DNA from: Bryoerythrophyllum caledonicum
Lineage: Eukaryota > Streptophyta > Bryopsida > Pottiales > Pottiaceae
Assembly: GCA_963971425.1 (NCBI GenBank)
Contig: OZ020524.1
Coordinates: forward strand, 14,449,845 to 14,513,844
Direction of reading: 5' to 3'
Length of the DNA: 64,000 nt
Shown: positions 29,081 to 42,497 of the stretch, piece after piece
How positions within the stretch are numbered: the stretch's first letter is position 1
Layout: the number at the start of each line of letters is the position of its first letter
The notes under the pieces: model-generated
What the model was told of the DNA's origin: nothing
The model's input: only the letters and a program-made list of their open reading frames with translations
The model's database searches: none
Translations under genes and position numbers: made by a program

Positions 29081-30912
29081 AATGAGCGAAGAGCATTAAC
29101 CCTGGAACGACAAAGCCTATGATTGTGGCATCAATCCCAATTTCCATTTTATGGTGTTCTAAATTTTCATCAAATAAAAGTGGAATTAATTTATTTGTTT
29201 CTTTCTTTCATTTTTTGATTTTTTAATTTAAAAAGAAAATTTTAACATATTTTTTAAAAGTTGAGATCCATGTTTTTGTATGTGTCACAAGAATCACAAA
29301 TTTTCTGGAGAAAATATTGAATTATTGTGATCTTTGGGAAAAAAAGTGAAGAAAATTCACATCAAATACAAAGTATGCTCATAGTCTTTGAAAATTTCAC
29401 TACATTGTGGTGTAATTGAAACTTCTATGTTAAGATAAAATTAGAAAATCAATCTACCATGGTTATTGGTCCAAAGTTCAAATTGCAATAACTTGTTCAA
29501 TTTTATGAAGTTTTGGTACTTTCAAAATAGAAGAAAAAGTCAAAACTTTAGGAACAATATTTCATTAGTTGGACCCAAATTCAAAAAATATCATTTTATT
29601 GGCTTAAATTCAAATTTAGAGCAAAAGCTAGCAATTTTTAGTACATTGAGGTCCGTGTGAAAAACATTTTTGTTTCTTAGAAATATCATGAACACTTTAA
29701 TGATGTAAGTTCCATCATCATCTATTGCTTACGTATTCAATGAACTGTCCACAAAAGAATTGGATGAAAAATATCAATTCTTCACCTAGTATCATGCATT
29801 CAAAGTCATCCACGAAGCTACTTCTTGATTAACTTTTCTAAAAGCATGAACAACGCTATAGCTTAAAAAGACAAAGAGATTGTTAATTTGATTGTTAATT
29901 CTCCGCCTTAACCCTTCTTAGCTTTCATCTTACGTGACCAACAATATCCACTACAACTACTAAAGTCATAGTAGATCATTTTATTTTTAATAGAATATTT
30001 TATATTTTATGTACGTAGAAGACTAATAAAATGGGTTGGTGGACGTATTTTTGCTATTTTTGCCTAGGACTTGGGAGAATGGTGGCTCAGAGTATGTTTC
30101 CTCAGGTATTCTCACCTTCTCTTCTATCTCTTACATCATCACAGACTGCTAGTATACTAAAATTGAGAATTAGTGTTAAGCACAGTAAATGATCTAAAAT
30201 GTTAATAAGTTTTTACTTGTGATGAATATTTTTACCAACGATGTTTACAATGATTCCCCTCGTTGAATAGTATCAATAGATGTGCTCGTAGTAAAAAATT
30301 TCATCTAAAGTAAAAACTTATAGCATTTACAAATAAATTAGTGTGGTTACACTAATTCTCAATTTTAGTGTAGTGATGAAGTTTCAGTTTCTACTACTAG
30401 CACAAATTTTAGAGCACGGAGAGTGCCTTCTCTAATGTAGAGGCACCCAATTCAGTTCCACCAACCAATTCCAATTAGTAGAGTATGCATGAAATGGTGC
30501 ATGAAGCGACCAAAAACCAATAACTCAAAATCTGAAAACCCCAGTCATTATCGGCATTGGGTCATGAAGTGTACAATTTTGGGTTGCTCTACCTCAATTG
30601 AGCTCTCATTGGTGGCTTTGCCTCAAAAGTCAAACAAAGCCGATCAACATTGGGTACCTCCATGAGTTGGTTATCCATGGCATGTCTATTATTCACTCTC
30701 ACTTATTGGCATTGGACAAAGGAGAGCACCAAATCTCACCTACTCTATAGTTTGATTATGGGCTCCGCTAGTTTTTGAGCTATTAAATTCTATATCAATT
30801 CCAAATCTTTGAGATTAAATTTGAAAAAATATTTGTTGAGTTTCATTCCTAATTCCGCACCTTTCTATTTAAATGCTTTTGACATACAATGTCATTTGAG
30901 TTCCCAACTAGC
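29081..30912. other. AT-rich intergenic spacer
   Basis: Contains the 3' UTR of the MRS2 gene at its start. No further gene or clear repeat boundaries recognised. Chance ORFs only. Confidence 0.55.
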
Positions 30913-31752
30913 TTAACCTCTAAAGGACCAATGTGCCCTCGGGGGACATGTTGAGTTTGGGTAAGGTACCACGTTCTCAACTATAATCTCAACTAGTCTA
31001 GTCATTATTTCTATAGCCTAGGCATTATTTTCTGAGATTTTTTATTGAATGGACAACCTTTGATTAGCTTTGCGTAGACACAAATTTCGTAGAATTCCTA
31101 CTTACGGTTAAAAGTTACAATTTATTTTCACTTACATATACAAATAGTGCAGCAGTTTAGTGTGACATATCACAAATACTATCACCAAACTTTAATAACT
31201 TCTAAATTCAATATAAATTCGATTTTTTGTCCATTTAAAACAAAGAAAATGTCCACTTGGAAAGGAAATTGAGATCTTTGCATCTACCGTATGGATTTGT
31301 GAATTTCAAATATTTGAGTAGGATATGATATATGCAAAATATAAAGTGTATTGTTGATTCTCGGCACATAGTTGCATTGCAGGATTTTTTAGGACATCTT
31401 CTACACTTCTTCCTCTTCTAAAATTTGGTGCACATGTGCCTAACATGATCCTTTTCAAGTTAACACAATAAATTCATGGCCCGTAGTGCAAAAAGTTGCC
31501 ATAGAAGGTGGTCGAAGTTTGTTGAAGGTGTATAATATGACCTGAAAAAGAGATTATGTTTCACTTTAAAGGCTAATATCTTTCAATCCGTGCGGTCAAA
31601 CTTACCAATTTTTTTATTGCACACTCTCATACAAGTCTAGTACAAGATCCTACGGTTAAATTTTCAAAATAATGATTTTGTATCATTTTGTGTTGAATGT
31701 GCTGAAAATGGCAGTTTTTGAGGAAAAATTGCCTTGGTCCTTTAGGGGTTAA
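30913..31752. mobile_element. TTAA-flanked non-autonomous DNA element (copy B)
   Basis: TTAA at 30913-30916 followed by CCTCTAAAGGACCA; the right end on the opposite strand reads TTAA, CCCCTAAAGGACCA (TTAA at 31749-31752). 840 bp, non-coding interior. Same tips as copies A and D. Confidence 0.7.
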
Positions 31753-31992
31753 GTGATTGGAATTGGGTTCCTCTACCTTACTACATAGTAGTTTTATCCA
31801 TGTCTACAACAAGTGGTTCTCTTTTGATAGATGAAGAGACCACAAAGTTTCATGATTGGCCATTGAAGTTAGGCCCTCAACTCATGATGCTAAGGCATGA
31901 AGGGTATGGGCATTCATTTGCTTTTATTGAATGTGTTTTTCTTTTAGTCTTTGGAATCTTGAAGGCTACAAATGATGATCCATCCCCTTTCA

Positions 31993-32857
31993 TTTAAAGG
32001 ACCGGGCCTTGTGCTTCACCAAAAACACCCCAAAACTGCCACATTGAGACGAGATATTATTAGATTTATTCAAGCATTTTACTACTATTTTCAACCATTG
32101 GATCTTTAAGCCAACTACTAAAAAAAGATACAACAGATTTTCTGTAAACTTTGACTGTATGGATTGAAAGATATATGCATTTCAAAAGTGAGAATTTGTT
32201 TTTTTCTACTGTGCCCAGACAAGTTCACCATACTTTGACTCAAGATAATGGAAATATTTTGCACTACACATTGCATAAACTCAATGGATCTATGTTTTAA
32301 CTTACACTAGGTCATGGCACGCCCAATATCACCACTAATGGAGGTGTTTTTTATATGAAAAATGGACCTGCAAGGACTAAAGACATAGAAAGTGGCCCTT
32401 TACTTAGGAAAGCAATTTGATTTTTAAATGAAGAAATAATTGTTGGATCTAAAATCCAAACAGTGAATAGAACTATTATGAGTTAATCTAATAATAGAAA
32501 AAATATATTTTCAAAAAAATTTAAATCAATCATTTCAATGCATCTTAAAGTGAAAACAATGAAGGTTGCCAAGAACTTTTATTCACTACTACTCGCCTCA
32601 AAAAAGTGCAATTGTCAACTCTACAATAGTACTATTCATCTCTATAGTCATGTCTAGCTACCAAAAGAGTTAAGCTTTCTATATTTGAAGCACCATAATT
32701 TTTTCCCTGTAAGTCCCAAAAAAAAAATCCTTTGAAAGATAGCCGATATTCCTATTCTCACTAAAAATTTCAAGAGTTATCTTCAAAAATGGATTTCTAG
32801 GAACCTACCCAAAATCGATTTGTCTCTCGTAGGGACAAGTTGTCCTTTAGAGGTTAA
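31993..32857. mobile_element. TTAA-flanked non-autonomous DNA element (copy C, left end worn)
   Basis: The right end on the opposite strand reads TTAACCTCTAAAGGACAA (TTAA at 32854-32857). The left end is degenerate: TTTAAAGGACCGGGCC around 31993. Separated by only about 240 bp from copy B. The left boundary is approximate. Confidence 0.5.
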
Positions 32858-33059
32858 AAGACACCCATCCTATCTCTCATAGACATAATAGGCTTCGTAT
32901 TTCTTAAAGGATTGTCGTTAAAAAATGTTGCGAGAAGTTGCTGGAAGGATGATTAATCTAGTTCTCCAATGGTGAATATGCTTGTGCTACGGTTGTCTTG
33001 TTAATCCTTTAGGGCCTAACATGCCAAATTTAGATAGTCATAGCTATTTCTAGAGAGTA

Positions 33060-35087
33060 CCACCACATGTCTCACTATTTTGTATTGTATTGGTTCCATA
33101 GCCATTGGAGTCTAGTAGTGGTAATGGTTTGTAGGTGTCGGCCATTTTCTTCATATAGATGTGCTAGGTTGTTGTCTATTTTGATTGTGTTTGAGCTTGT
33201 GAGGATATCTTTTTTGGGGTTACATTATGTGGTATGGATGCTTAGGAGTGGGATACTTATTGGTGGGGTTACGAATCTTGTGTCTTGGAGTTGAACTTGG
33301 AGGTGATAGGTTTGAATGATTTTGGAGTATAATTTATTTTGGATCCTTTGATAGTATTGTTTTAGTTTATTGATGTTGTGGATGGAGGTATTATGGTCGT
33401 GTTGTGGAAAAGGGTTTCTTTGGGAAAGCCACTTGTTAAATGTGTTATCATTGTGTTGCCATTGGCATAGATATTTGGTGTATGTGTTTTGTATGTTGTT
33501 GATATCTTTGTGTTGTATGTGTTTATGGTGTATTATTTTGTTGATGGGGTATAAGGTGGGGTTCTTGGGGAGGTGTGTTGGGGGCCGGGGTTAAGAGGGT
33601 AGTGCCGGATTGGGGAGGTGGGTTTGTTGAAGGGTAGTTCTTGGGGATATGTTGTTGTTGGTAGTGATGAATGGGTCTACAAGTCTATGGGAATATGGGT
33701 GTATGAGGCAAGGGGTGATGCATGTTGTTGAACATGTTGGTTGGCAGAAGAGTTGTTTTGCAATATTTAGGGCGCACTTGATTAGTTTAGATGGGGTAAA
33801 ATGGTAGGTTTTGAAGTCCTCATTATTCATGATGTATGTGCCATTTGGGAGAGTAATTTGTTTTAATTCAAAGATATTTTTTGAAAGGAGTTTTTGTAGA
33901 AGTTTTTTGGAGTGTTGGGGATTGAGTGTGATGTGATTTTGTGTTTCTTGGCGCCATGATACTTCTAATGGTGTGGGATCGAGGAGGAAGTTTGGAAGTG
34001 TACTTTTGAGGTGAACATGGCTATATGGTGTAGTGTGCAAGTTATTGGTGATCTTATGCAATCTGTTTTTTTAATTCTAAGGATGTTTTCAGCTCCCACC
34101 GTGTTGAGCTTAAACATATTGAGTTAGTCCTATGTATGTTTTCCTCAGTCGTCCTTTGTCATTTAGAGCATTTTGTAGTTGCTCACCGATGCATTTGAGA
34201 TAAGCATTTTTAAGGGAGAAGGCTTCCAGGCCAAATAAATTTTGTGGTAGTTGGGTTATCGCATTTGACATACATTTTGGCATACCATGAATGGTTTTTT
34301 GTATGGCTATAATTTTGTTATCTAGTTTTTTGATGGCAGGCACAGAGTATGGTACATCATAGAAGCTGTATGCTATTCCTGGCCGTAGTATGGTATCAAC
34401 CATTTTTATTTTTTGTTTCATAATAGCCGGGCATGTTGTCAGTTCTTTATATTGTTTGATGAGTTTTGTTGTTGTACTGTGAATTTGGATTTTCATTTTA
34501 GTGATGGAACTAGATTTGTGCCTAAGTATACGTATGGTTCATTTTGGTGGAGTATAGGGATTGGTTGGTTCCTGAAGTTGATGTTAGAGGCTTGCAGTAT
34601 GGCTTTGAATGTGGTTGGGTTTGTTTTGGATTTATTTGGGCATCCAGGAGCAGCACATTTTGGGACTCCTACTTCCATACAAGTCCATTTACAATATCTG
34701 TCGATTTTGTCGATTTGGGTTTGTACTGATTTTATTTTGTTGGTTATGGTCGCGAGGTCATCGGCGTATGCGGCAGAATTTATGGTGATTTGAGAAGTAC
34801 CGAACGTGTATCCATTATTTCCCTTTTCAAACCACTTGAGTAATGGTTCAAGAAATATAATGAATAGGTATGGGCTGAGGGTGTCTCCTTGTATAGTACC
34901 TCTTTGAATGGGAATGGATTTGGTTTTTCCGAAGTGTTCTCCAATGTAGTGAGTAGATGATTGGACGTAGATGTTTCCAACTAGTGCGGCTGCATCCTCT
35001 AGGTAGCCAAGATCTGTCATTATTGCCATTAATCTAGCGTGATCTATGGAGCCAAAGGCATTTTTTAAGTCAATATAAAGGATATAT
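33060..35087 (-). pseudogene. LINE ORF2, 3' half (reverse transcriptase and C-terminus)
   Basis: Minus-strand frames run from 35087 down to about 33060 with interruptions. The top ORF (to 34493) holds the RT core: DLKNAFGSIDHARL, RGTIQGDTLSPYLF and the catalytic AYADD box, all standard non-LTR RT motifs. Lower ORFs (34496-34110 and 34061-33591) continue the thumb and C-terminal region, and the last in-frame remnant (LQWLWNQY-like) ends near 33060. The upstream half of the same gene lies 10.7 kb away (45794-48347), separated by the inserted LTR-like element. Frameshifts between the ORFs show the copy is dead independent of that insertion. No poly-A tail recognised at the 3' boundary. Confidence 0.85.
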
Positions 35088-36027
35088 TGTGGGAGTCTAA
35101 AACTCCCACTTGGTCGCCCTACCAAAAAAAATAGTTAAAATAGGGTTTTTAATATTAGTTAACTAGAAAAGTAGTTAGTATTGTGTGAAATTAGATTAGA
35201 TAGCGAATAGAGAAAATAGAAAAATGCTTTAGTTAATTAGGTTTATAGTGGTGATAAAACCGGGTCTTAAAATTACTAATTTAGGTCCCGGGAAACAATT
35301 TCAAAAGACTCCCGGGAGAGATCCCGGGACGTAAGTCTAAAATCACCACTTAAATCTAAATTAAATAGTTAAGTTTAGAAGGTAGTTAGAAGTAGTTGAG
35401 TTCTAGATACTAATTTTTGTTTGAATTAGTAGTAGTGGTAGAGAAAAGAAAAGAAATATAATAAGAAAATAATTAAAAATAAAATAAAATATGGTTGATA
35501 CCCGGGCAGGACCGGGTATCACCCCGGGTTCCCACCCGGGTACCAACCGGGCCGGGGCCGACCCCAGGGCTTGGCCACCCGGACCCTGACCGGGCCCTGG
35601 CCTGCTGGACCGAGGGGCCAGCTGGTCGGGAGGGAGGCAATCCCCCCTGCCAGCGCCAGCTAAAACCCGAGCCCCACTCTATTTTTTAAATTTTTCCAGC
35701 TCTCTCTCTCCCTACCGCCGCAGCTCTCTCTCTCCCTACCGCCGCAGCTCTCTCTCCCCCGAATATTCCTAGAATATTTGTGGTATATTCGAATATTCTC
35801 ATATTGTTTGATTTATTTTTAGAAACTTTTACATTTTTACTTTTAAAAGTAATATCTAGGACCTAAGACCGTGGAATCATTTTTGCTAGGATTTTTGAAG
35901 TTCCTAGTACTTCCTCCCCTCTTTGCCTTAAATGTTTATTTTTGTAGGCATACATGACTACTTTTTTTGGATTTGAAAACCCATAATGATTGTCTCTCTC
36001 TGTCAATGATGCTTAGTTTTTAGAAAT

Positions 36028-36509
36028 TGAAAAGACATTGGCTATTACAATTGTCGGGATAGCGAACACTAGTGAAGATGAGATTGTGTCCTCATAAAAT
36101 GTCTACATACTATCAGGATTGATAGAAGATGAGATTGATAGGGAAGAAGTGGTTGTTGTGCCTCCTGTAGAGGACTTTCATGATATAGATTGTGGTACCT
36201 TAATCAAGCTTAAGAAGGCATGAGCGGTGATGATTGATTTGAAAGACGCAGAGCCTATTGTGGAGGAAGGAGATGAGGATGTAGAAGTTCAACCCAAGAT
36301 ACTCAAGGCATACCATAGAACTATTCTTCCTCCACCAAACATCGTTTAGTTGATGATTCCATTACAAGAAAGAAAGAGAGACTACTCATGCCCATATTCT
36401 ACAATGTGTATTCCAGAATCAGAGCATATTACTAGATAGTATGAAGAAACTCCCTCATGGTGTCCACAAAAGGGCCTTGTGCCATCTAAAAAGAGGCCAA
36501 GGAAGTAGA
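36028..36509 (+). pseudogene. Degenerate coding-like remnant inside the nested insertion
   Basis: One frame reads through with only scattered stops and has protein-like composition: phrases such as EEVVVVPPVEDFHDID, EEGDEDVEVQPKILKAY and VPSKKRPRK. It resembles a worn acidic gene or element protein. No family recognised. It lies in sequence absent from LTR-like copy 1, so belongs to a later insertion. Confidence 0.3.
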
Positions 36510-36599
36510 AATAAAAAAATAATCTAAATATGGGTCCATTCTAATGTAACTCCCATCAAAATCCCACTTCATGATAATAATGTAACTTCTACAAATAAT

Positions 36600-37420
36600 T
36601 CTTCTTCGTCTTCTTAACCTTCTATTCTTCCTCTTCTTTCCTTCTACCTCTTCTATTCTTCTATTTTTATTTTTCTTCTTCTTCTTCTTCTTCTTCTTTT
36701 TCATCTGCTTCTTCTTCTTCAATTGCTTCTTCTTCTCCATCTGCTTCTTCTTCTTCATCTGCTTCTTCTTCTTCATCTTCTTCTTCATCTTCCTCTTCTT
36801 CGTCTTCCTCTTCTTCTTCCCCATCTTCTTATTCTTCCTCTTCTTCTTCTTCATCTTCTTCTCTTCAACTTCTTCTTCTTCCTCTTCTTCTTCTTCATCT
36901 TCTTCTCTTCAACTTCTTCTTCTTCATCTTCATCTCCTTCATCATCTTCTTCTTCTTTATCCTCCTCTTCTTCCTCTAACGGATATATAACAAAATCTAG
37001 ACAAAATCACCATTTGTGGACCAATTAGACTCTGAATTCTTATCGGCTGCCAACCGATACTTCTCTTCGTATGAAAATTTCAAATGGTCATAACTTACTC
37101 AAATTTTATCCAAATCAAGCTTATGAGGTGTTTATTGACATCTACATTTTTCGTAGATGCCAAAAAAAATCTCATATGCTCCATTTGGATAAAAAATGAG
37201 TGAGTAAGGCACTTTAGAAGATTTTTGATAAGACGCTTTGGCAGCTCTCGGTTGGCAGCCGACCACTATTTCTGGACTTTCAATTGTCTATATTTTGTTA
37301 AATATCCGTTATTCTTTTTCTTCTACATCTTCCTCTACTTCTTCCTCCACTTCTTCTTCCTCCTCTTACACTTCAACTCTTCCACTTCTACTTCTATATC
37401 TTCTACTCCCGACAAACGAC
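36600..37420. repeat. CTT-rich tract interrupted by a foldback
   Basis: 36600-36975 and about 37311-37420 consist largely of TTC/CTT triplets (Lys-rich or Leu/Ser-rich when translated, not genes). A 333-bp inverted-repeat element sits between. Confidence 0.85.
36978..37310. mobile_element. 333-bp foldback element in the CTT tract
   Basis: Left tip AACGGATATATAACAAAA and right tip, on the opposite strand, AACGGATATTTAACAAAA are inverted repeats, continuing through TAGAC (23 of 25 bases). CGGCTGCCAACCGA also recurs in inverted form further in. The flanks are CTT repeats, so a target duplication cannot be judged. Confidence 0.6.
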
Positions 37421-37439
37421 CCTCTCGGAAACGAGACGT

Positions 37440-40060
37440 ACACATCCAAAAATACTTGAAAGACAAATACAAACAATTTTTTTAAATTCTCACCAAAAAA
37501 CACGTTGCCTATAACTTCCGAAATAGAACTCCGATTCCAAATTCAATGATAGATTTGGATTCAGAAGTGCCTAATTAGTTGGTTTTGATATGTGATGCCA
37601 AATTTTTTGAAAAAACAAAAAAACAAAAGTCAGCCGAAGCTCCACAAATGACCCTCTCGGAAACAAGATGTACACATCCAAAATACTTGGAAGACAAATA
37701 CAAACAAATTTTTTTAATTCTCACCAAAAAATACATTGCCTGTAACTTCCGAAATAGGACTCCGGTTCCAAATTCAATGATAGATTTGGATTCAGAAGTG
37801 CCTAATTAGTTGGTTTTGATATGTGATGCCAAAAATTTGGAAAAAATAAAATAAAATAAATTTGTGGAAGACAAAAAAATTTGTGGAAGACAAATACAAA
37901 CAATTTTTTGAATTCTCTTTAAAAATCATGTTGCCTCTAACTTCCAAACTACAACTCCGATTCCAAATCCAAGGATAGATTTGGATTCAGAAGTGCCTAA
38001 TTAGTTGGTTTTGATATGTGATGCCAAAAAATTTGAAAAATAAAAAATAAAAAAATCTGCCGAAGCTCCGTAAATGACCCTCTCGGAAACGAGACCTACA
38101 CATCCAAAAATACTTGGAAGATATATACGAACAATTTTTGAATTCTCTTTAAAAATCCCGTAGCCTCTAACTTCCAAAATACAACTCCGATTCCAAATCC
38201 AAGGATAGATTTGGATTCAGAAGTGCCTAATTAGTTGGTTTTGATATGTGATGCCAAAAATTTTGAAAAAATAAAAATAAAAAATCCGAGAGGAACGCTA
38301 TGGGACAGTACCTCATTCCGGCCCAGCTTTGGGGATGTCACCCTTTCGTTCCGAGAGGGTGACATCCTTGAAGTTAGGCTGCAATGGGGCCCCACCCCAC
38401 GGTGCCCTCCTCGGGTACAAGAAATCACCATAGAGTTGGGCCCCATTGAATTCTCACCAGAAATCCTCTTGCCTCTAACTTCCAAAATAGGACTCCGATT
38501 CCAAATCCAAGGATAGATTTGGATTCAGAAGTGCCTAATTAGTAGGTTTTGATATGTGATGCCAAAAAATTTGAAAAAAATAAATTAAAAAAATCCGAGA
38601 GGAACGCTATGGGACAGTACCTCATTGCGGCCCAACTCTGGGGATGTCACCCTCTCGGAACGAGAGGGTGACTTCTGTGAAGTTGGGCCGCAATGGGGCC
38701 CCACCCCACGGTGCACGTCTCGGAAACGAGAAGGTCACTATGAATTGGGCCCCATTGCGGCCTAACTTCAGGGATGTCACCCTCTCGTTCCGAGAAGGTT
38801 ACTTTCATGAAGTTAGGCCGCAATGAGCACTTACCAAAGATGAAGTAAGTTGGTTTTCATATGTGATGCCAAATTTTTTGAAAAAATAAAATAAAATAAA
38901 TTCAAGAGGAACGCAATGGGACAGTACCTCATTGCGGCCCAACTCTAGGGAATGACCCTCTCAGAACGAGACGGTGACATCCTTGAAGTTAGGCCGCAAT
39001 GGGGCCCAATTCAAAGTGACCTTCTCATTTCCGAGACGTGCACCGTGGGGTGGGGCCCCATTGCGGCCCAACTTCACAGAAGTAATCCTCTCGTTCCGAG
39101 AGGGGTATTTCCAAAAGTTGGGCCGCAATGCAACCCAACTCTATGGTGACTTCTTGTACCCGAGGAAGGCACCGTGGGGTGGGGCCCCATTGCGGCCTAA
39201 CTTCAAGGATGTCACCCTCTCGGAACGAGAGGGAGACATCCCCAAAGCTGGGCCGGAATGAGGTACTATCCCATAGCATTCCTCTCCGATTTTATATTTT
39301 TATTTTTTCAAAAATTTTGGCATCACATATCAAAACCAACTAATTAGGCACTTCTGAATCCAAATCTATCCTTGGATTTGGAATCGGAGTTGTATTTTGG
39401 AAGTTAGAGGCTACGGGATTTTTAAAGAGAATTCAAAAATTGTTTGTACATATCTTCCAAGTATTTTTGGATGTGTAGGTCTCGTTTCCGAGAAGGTCAT
39501 TTATGGAGCTTCGGCAGATTTTTTTTTTTTTTTTTTTTTCAAAATTTTTGGCATCACATATCAAAACCAACTAATTAGGCACTTCTGAATCCAAATCTAT
39601 CCTTGGATTTGGAATCGGAGTTGTATTTTGGAAGTTAGAGGCTACGGGATTTTTAAAGAGAATTCAAAAATTGTTTGTATATATCTTCCAAGTATTTTTG
39701 GATGTGTAGGTCTCGTTTTTGAGAGGGTCATTCGTGGAGCTTCGGCCGATTTCTTTTTATTTTATTTTCAAAAAATTTAGCATCACATATCAAAAACCAA
39801 CTAATTAGGCACTTCTGAATCCAAATCTATCCTTAGATTTGGAATCGGAGTTGTATTTTGGAAGTTTGAGGCTACGGGATTTTTAAAGAGAATTCAAAAA
39901 TTGTTTGTATGTATCTTCCAAGTATTTTTGGATGTGTAGGTCTCGTTTCCGAGAGGGTCATTTGTGGAGCTTCGGCCGATTTTTTTATTTTTTTCTAATT
40001 TTTTGGCATCACATATCAAAACCAACTAATTAAGCATATTTGAAGTCAAATATTTCCGTA
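37440..40060. repeat. Large inverted array of ~190-305 bp units
   Basis: The phrase AGATTTGGATTCAGAAGTGC recurs at about 37553, 37789, 37979, 38209 and 38515 in direct orientation, and its reverse complement at about 39354, 39588 and 39826. The two sets face each other across a centre near 38790, with arms matching at both outer (CCTCTCGGAAACGAGA) and inner (AGCTTTGGGGATGTC / inverse at about 39238) parts. Central units carry short palindromes such as CTCTCGGAACGAGAG. No coding capacity. Arms of 700-900 bp could fold on transcription. Lies in the later insertion within LTR-like copy 2. Confidence 0.85.
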
Positions 40061-41640
40061 GTTTTTGAAGTGGATTTATAAGTCGGAAGTCTTAGGCAAT
40101 TTTGTTTTGGATGGTAACTTGGATTATGTTTGTTTTTGTCTCTCTATTGTTGGAGCTTAGAGTATTGTTGTATGGGTCTTACAACAAGTGAGCATGTTGA
40201 AAGGCCCATATTCTTAAGTTTTTTTGCATATGTAGTTCTTAGTTGCTTTCCTTTTTACTCCCAAAAATTACATGGAATACAACTAGTTTTATATGTTCCA
40301 AGTCAAAATCTTTTGAAAGTTATTTTTTTGGAGTTTTACCTTGGCTTGAACCCTTATGGAAGGATTTTCGTTAACTTTCAAAGCCCATACGCCCTCACAA
40401 ACCTTCTCAATACCAATCAAATATCGAAAGAATTACAAAGGGATTGGAATAAGTCTACATATTATCCATTGTAAATACGAAGACGTAGTGACAATAAATC
40501 AAAATTTTGGACTTTGACAAGTTTGCTTACCAAAAAGGTGAGTATACTTCAAATCTCTAAACGAAGATCCATTGGAGAAGAACTTTGTTTCTAGTAGTTG
40601 CACTTAATTAATTTCAATTTTAATAGCGTTCACATAAGTTTTTGCAGGTAGAAAGCTTGTGTTCACTTAGCTCATGTAGTTAGAGAGGCAAAGGATAATC
40701 CGCCACTCGTCGAGAGGATGGGGTTATAGTGTATAAGAGGGCATATATGCTCAATCGGCATCATTATTCATTTATTTCTTTCTCAATTTTTGACCTACTA
40801 AAACTAGATAGGACATTGGAGAAATCAAAGTGTGGTATGGAGATGAATGAGGTCATCTCAAAGTTCATTATTTTGGTGATTGCAAGTAATTTTGAGGTAG
40901 AGCCAAAATGCTTTTCAAGAGCTCAAGGTTGGTTTGTATAACAATAAACTTACAATGCAAATGAGGATTTGTTCCAGGCTCTCAAATCATTGTTGATAGG
41001 CATCTCACACGTCTTTGAGAGGATAGGGAGAACTTAGATCCATATGTTTGGATGACTAATTGTTTTCTGACGTCCGGCTTCAAATGATATTGCTTTCAAT
41101 CACACCTTCTTCAATAAATTAGTTGAAAACTAAAGTATGTTTTGTTACAATTTGATTCATAATCTTCCCATGTCTTTTTGATATGGCTATCACATGTAAA
41201 CACAATATTATAATTAATTAGTGGATCCCCATTGTCTCCAACAGTACTAGGGTATTATCCATTGATTTAAACATATAAGTTGAACTAAAGTTATTAAGTA
41301 CTAAACAAAAATAACTTAACTTAATCTAAAATTGCAATTTAGGTGAAACTAAAACAGTAACACAACTTACATTTAAAGAAGGGAGAAACACTCCGTCATC
41401 GTTGGATTCCCTCATCGGATATATTCCGTAATATGATTTATTAAATTGATTATAAAAAACAGAGGTATGTATCAATGATGACATCACTCTTTATTAAATC
41501 GTAGATGATGACGTCAGCCCTAATTCCTATAAATATATATTAAAAATATGATTGAATTAAAAAAATTATAATTTTCTAAAAATAAACCACGGTAATAGGG
41601 GCCTCTTAGTTTATTAAGTCCACAAAAAACCCTTAAAAGT
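40061..41640. other. Remainder of nested insertion, no gene seen
   Basis: AT-rich sequence with a 114-codon chance ORF (40130-40474) lacking a domain. The right boundary of the nested insertion is near 41.63 kb, judged only by loss and return of similarity to copy 1. Confidence 0.4.
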
Positions 41641-42497
41641 CTGCTCTTTTTTTTGTTCACGACTCTCCGCTCTTTGCTCACCGCTCACATACGAGCTTTT
41701 CCCTTTCTCAACAAATTTAGTTCTATATCTTTTGGGAGTTGGGTTTCAAGAAGAAGACAAGGAGTGCCAACTAGGGTTTCAAGAAGAGGAGCTTTGAAGA
41801 GAAGATAGCATAAGCTAGGGTTTGGAAGAAGAGGCGCGCACTCTCTAGATTCGAAGCACAAGCTAGGGTTTGAAGAAGGTGGTGAAGAATTTTAGGGTTT
41901 GCGGAAGTGGAAGAGATTTGTGCTCGAAGCAAGAAGATAAAAGAGACAAAGGAAGGAGGTTGCGGGTGCAACAACAAAGGTGACTCTTGCCCATGTTGGG
42001 TTTCTTTCGTTTGTAAGTTTTTTCCTCTCTTGTCTACCGGGGTGACTCCCCGGTAACATCCTTTACGGTCTAGAGAAAAAGTCCCCCGGGGGACTTCGTG
42101 TAGACCTTATTGTGTTGTTTACATGTATAGTTGTTGTCGATTGTCCTAGCCTTGTGGTAAGTTGTTATTTTGAGTTGTCTCCCTCTTCCTATCATTTTAG
42201 GTCTTGCCCCAATTCCTATAATTTTCCCGATCTTTTCGGTCAACCGGGAAAAACCTCTTTCTCAGTCCTTGTCTCCAAAGTCCTCTCCTCGTTATCATTA
42301 TATGTGACCTTGTGTTGTTAGTATGTTGTTAGATGTGTAAGACATCCATATCCACATACTCTAGCAAAATGTTCCGGAGTTGTCTACCGGCTGACCGGTA
42401 GATTTGTGTTTCCGAGCCGGACCGGAATTTGTGACAAGTTAATAGGAAGATTGGTGGAAGTATAGGCACTTCAAGAATTTCGTCCATCCCGGACAAC

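Noticed and set aside
36486..37028. Lys/Met-rich minus-strand ORF and Leu/Ser-rich plus-strand ORF
   Set aside because: Simple CTT/AAG repeat read as protein; no domain.
37440..40060. CRISPR array
   Set aside because: Units are long, irregular, in two orientations and without spacers, in a plant nuclear context.
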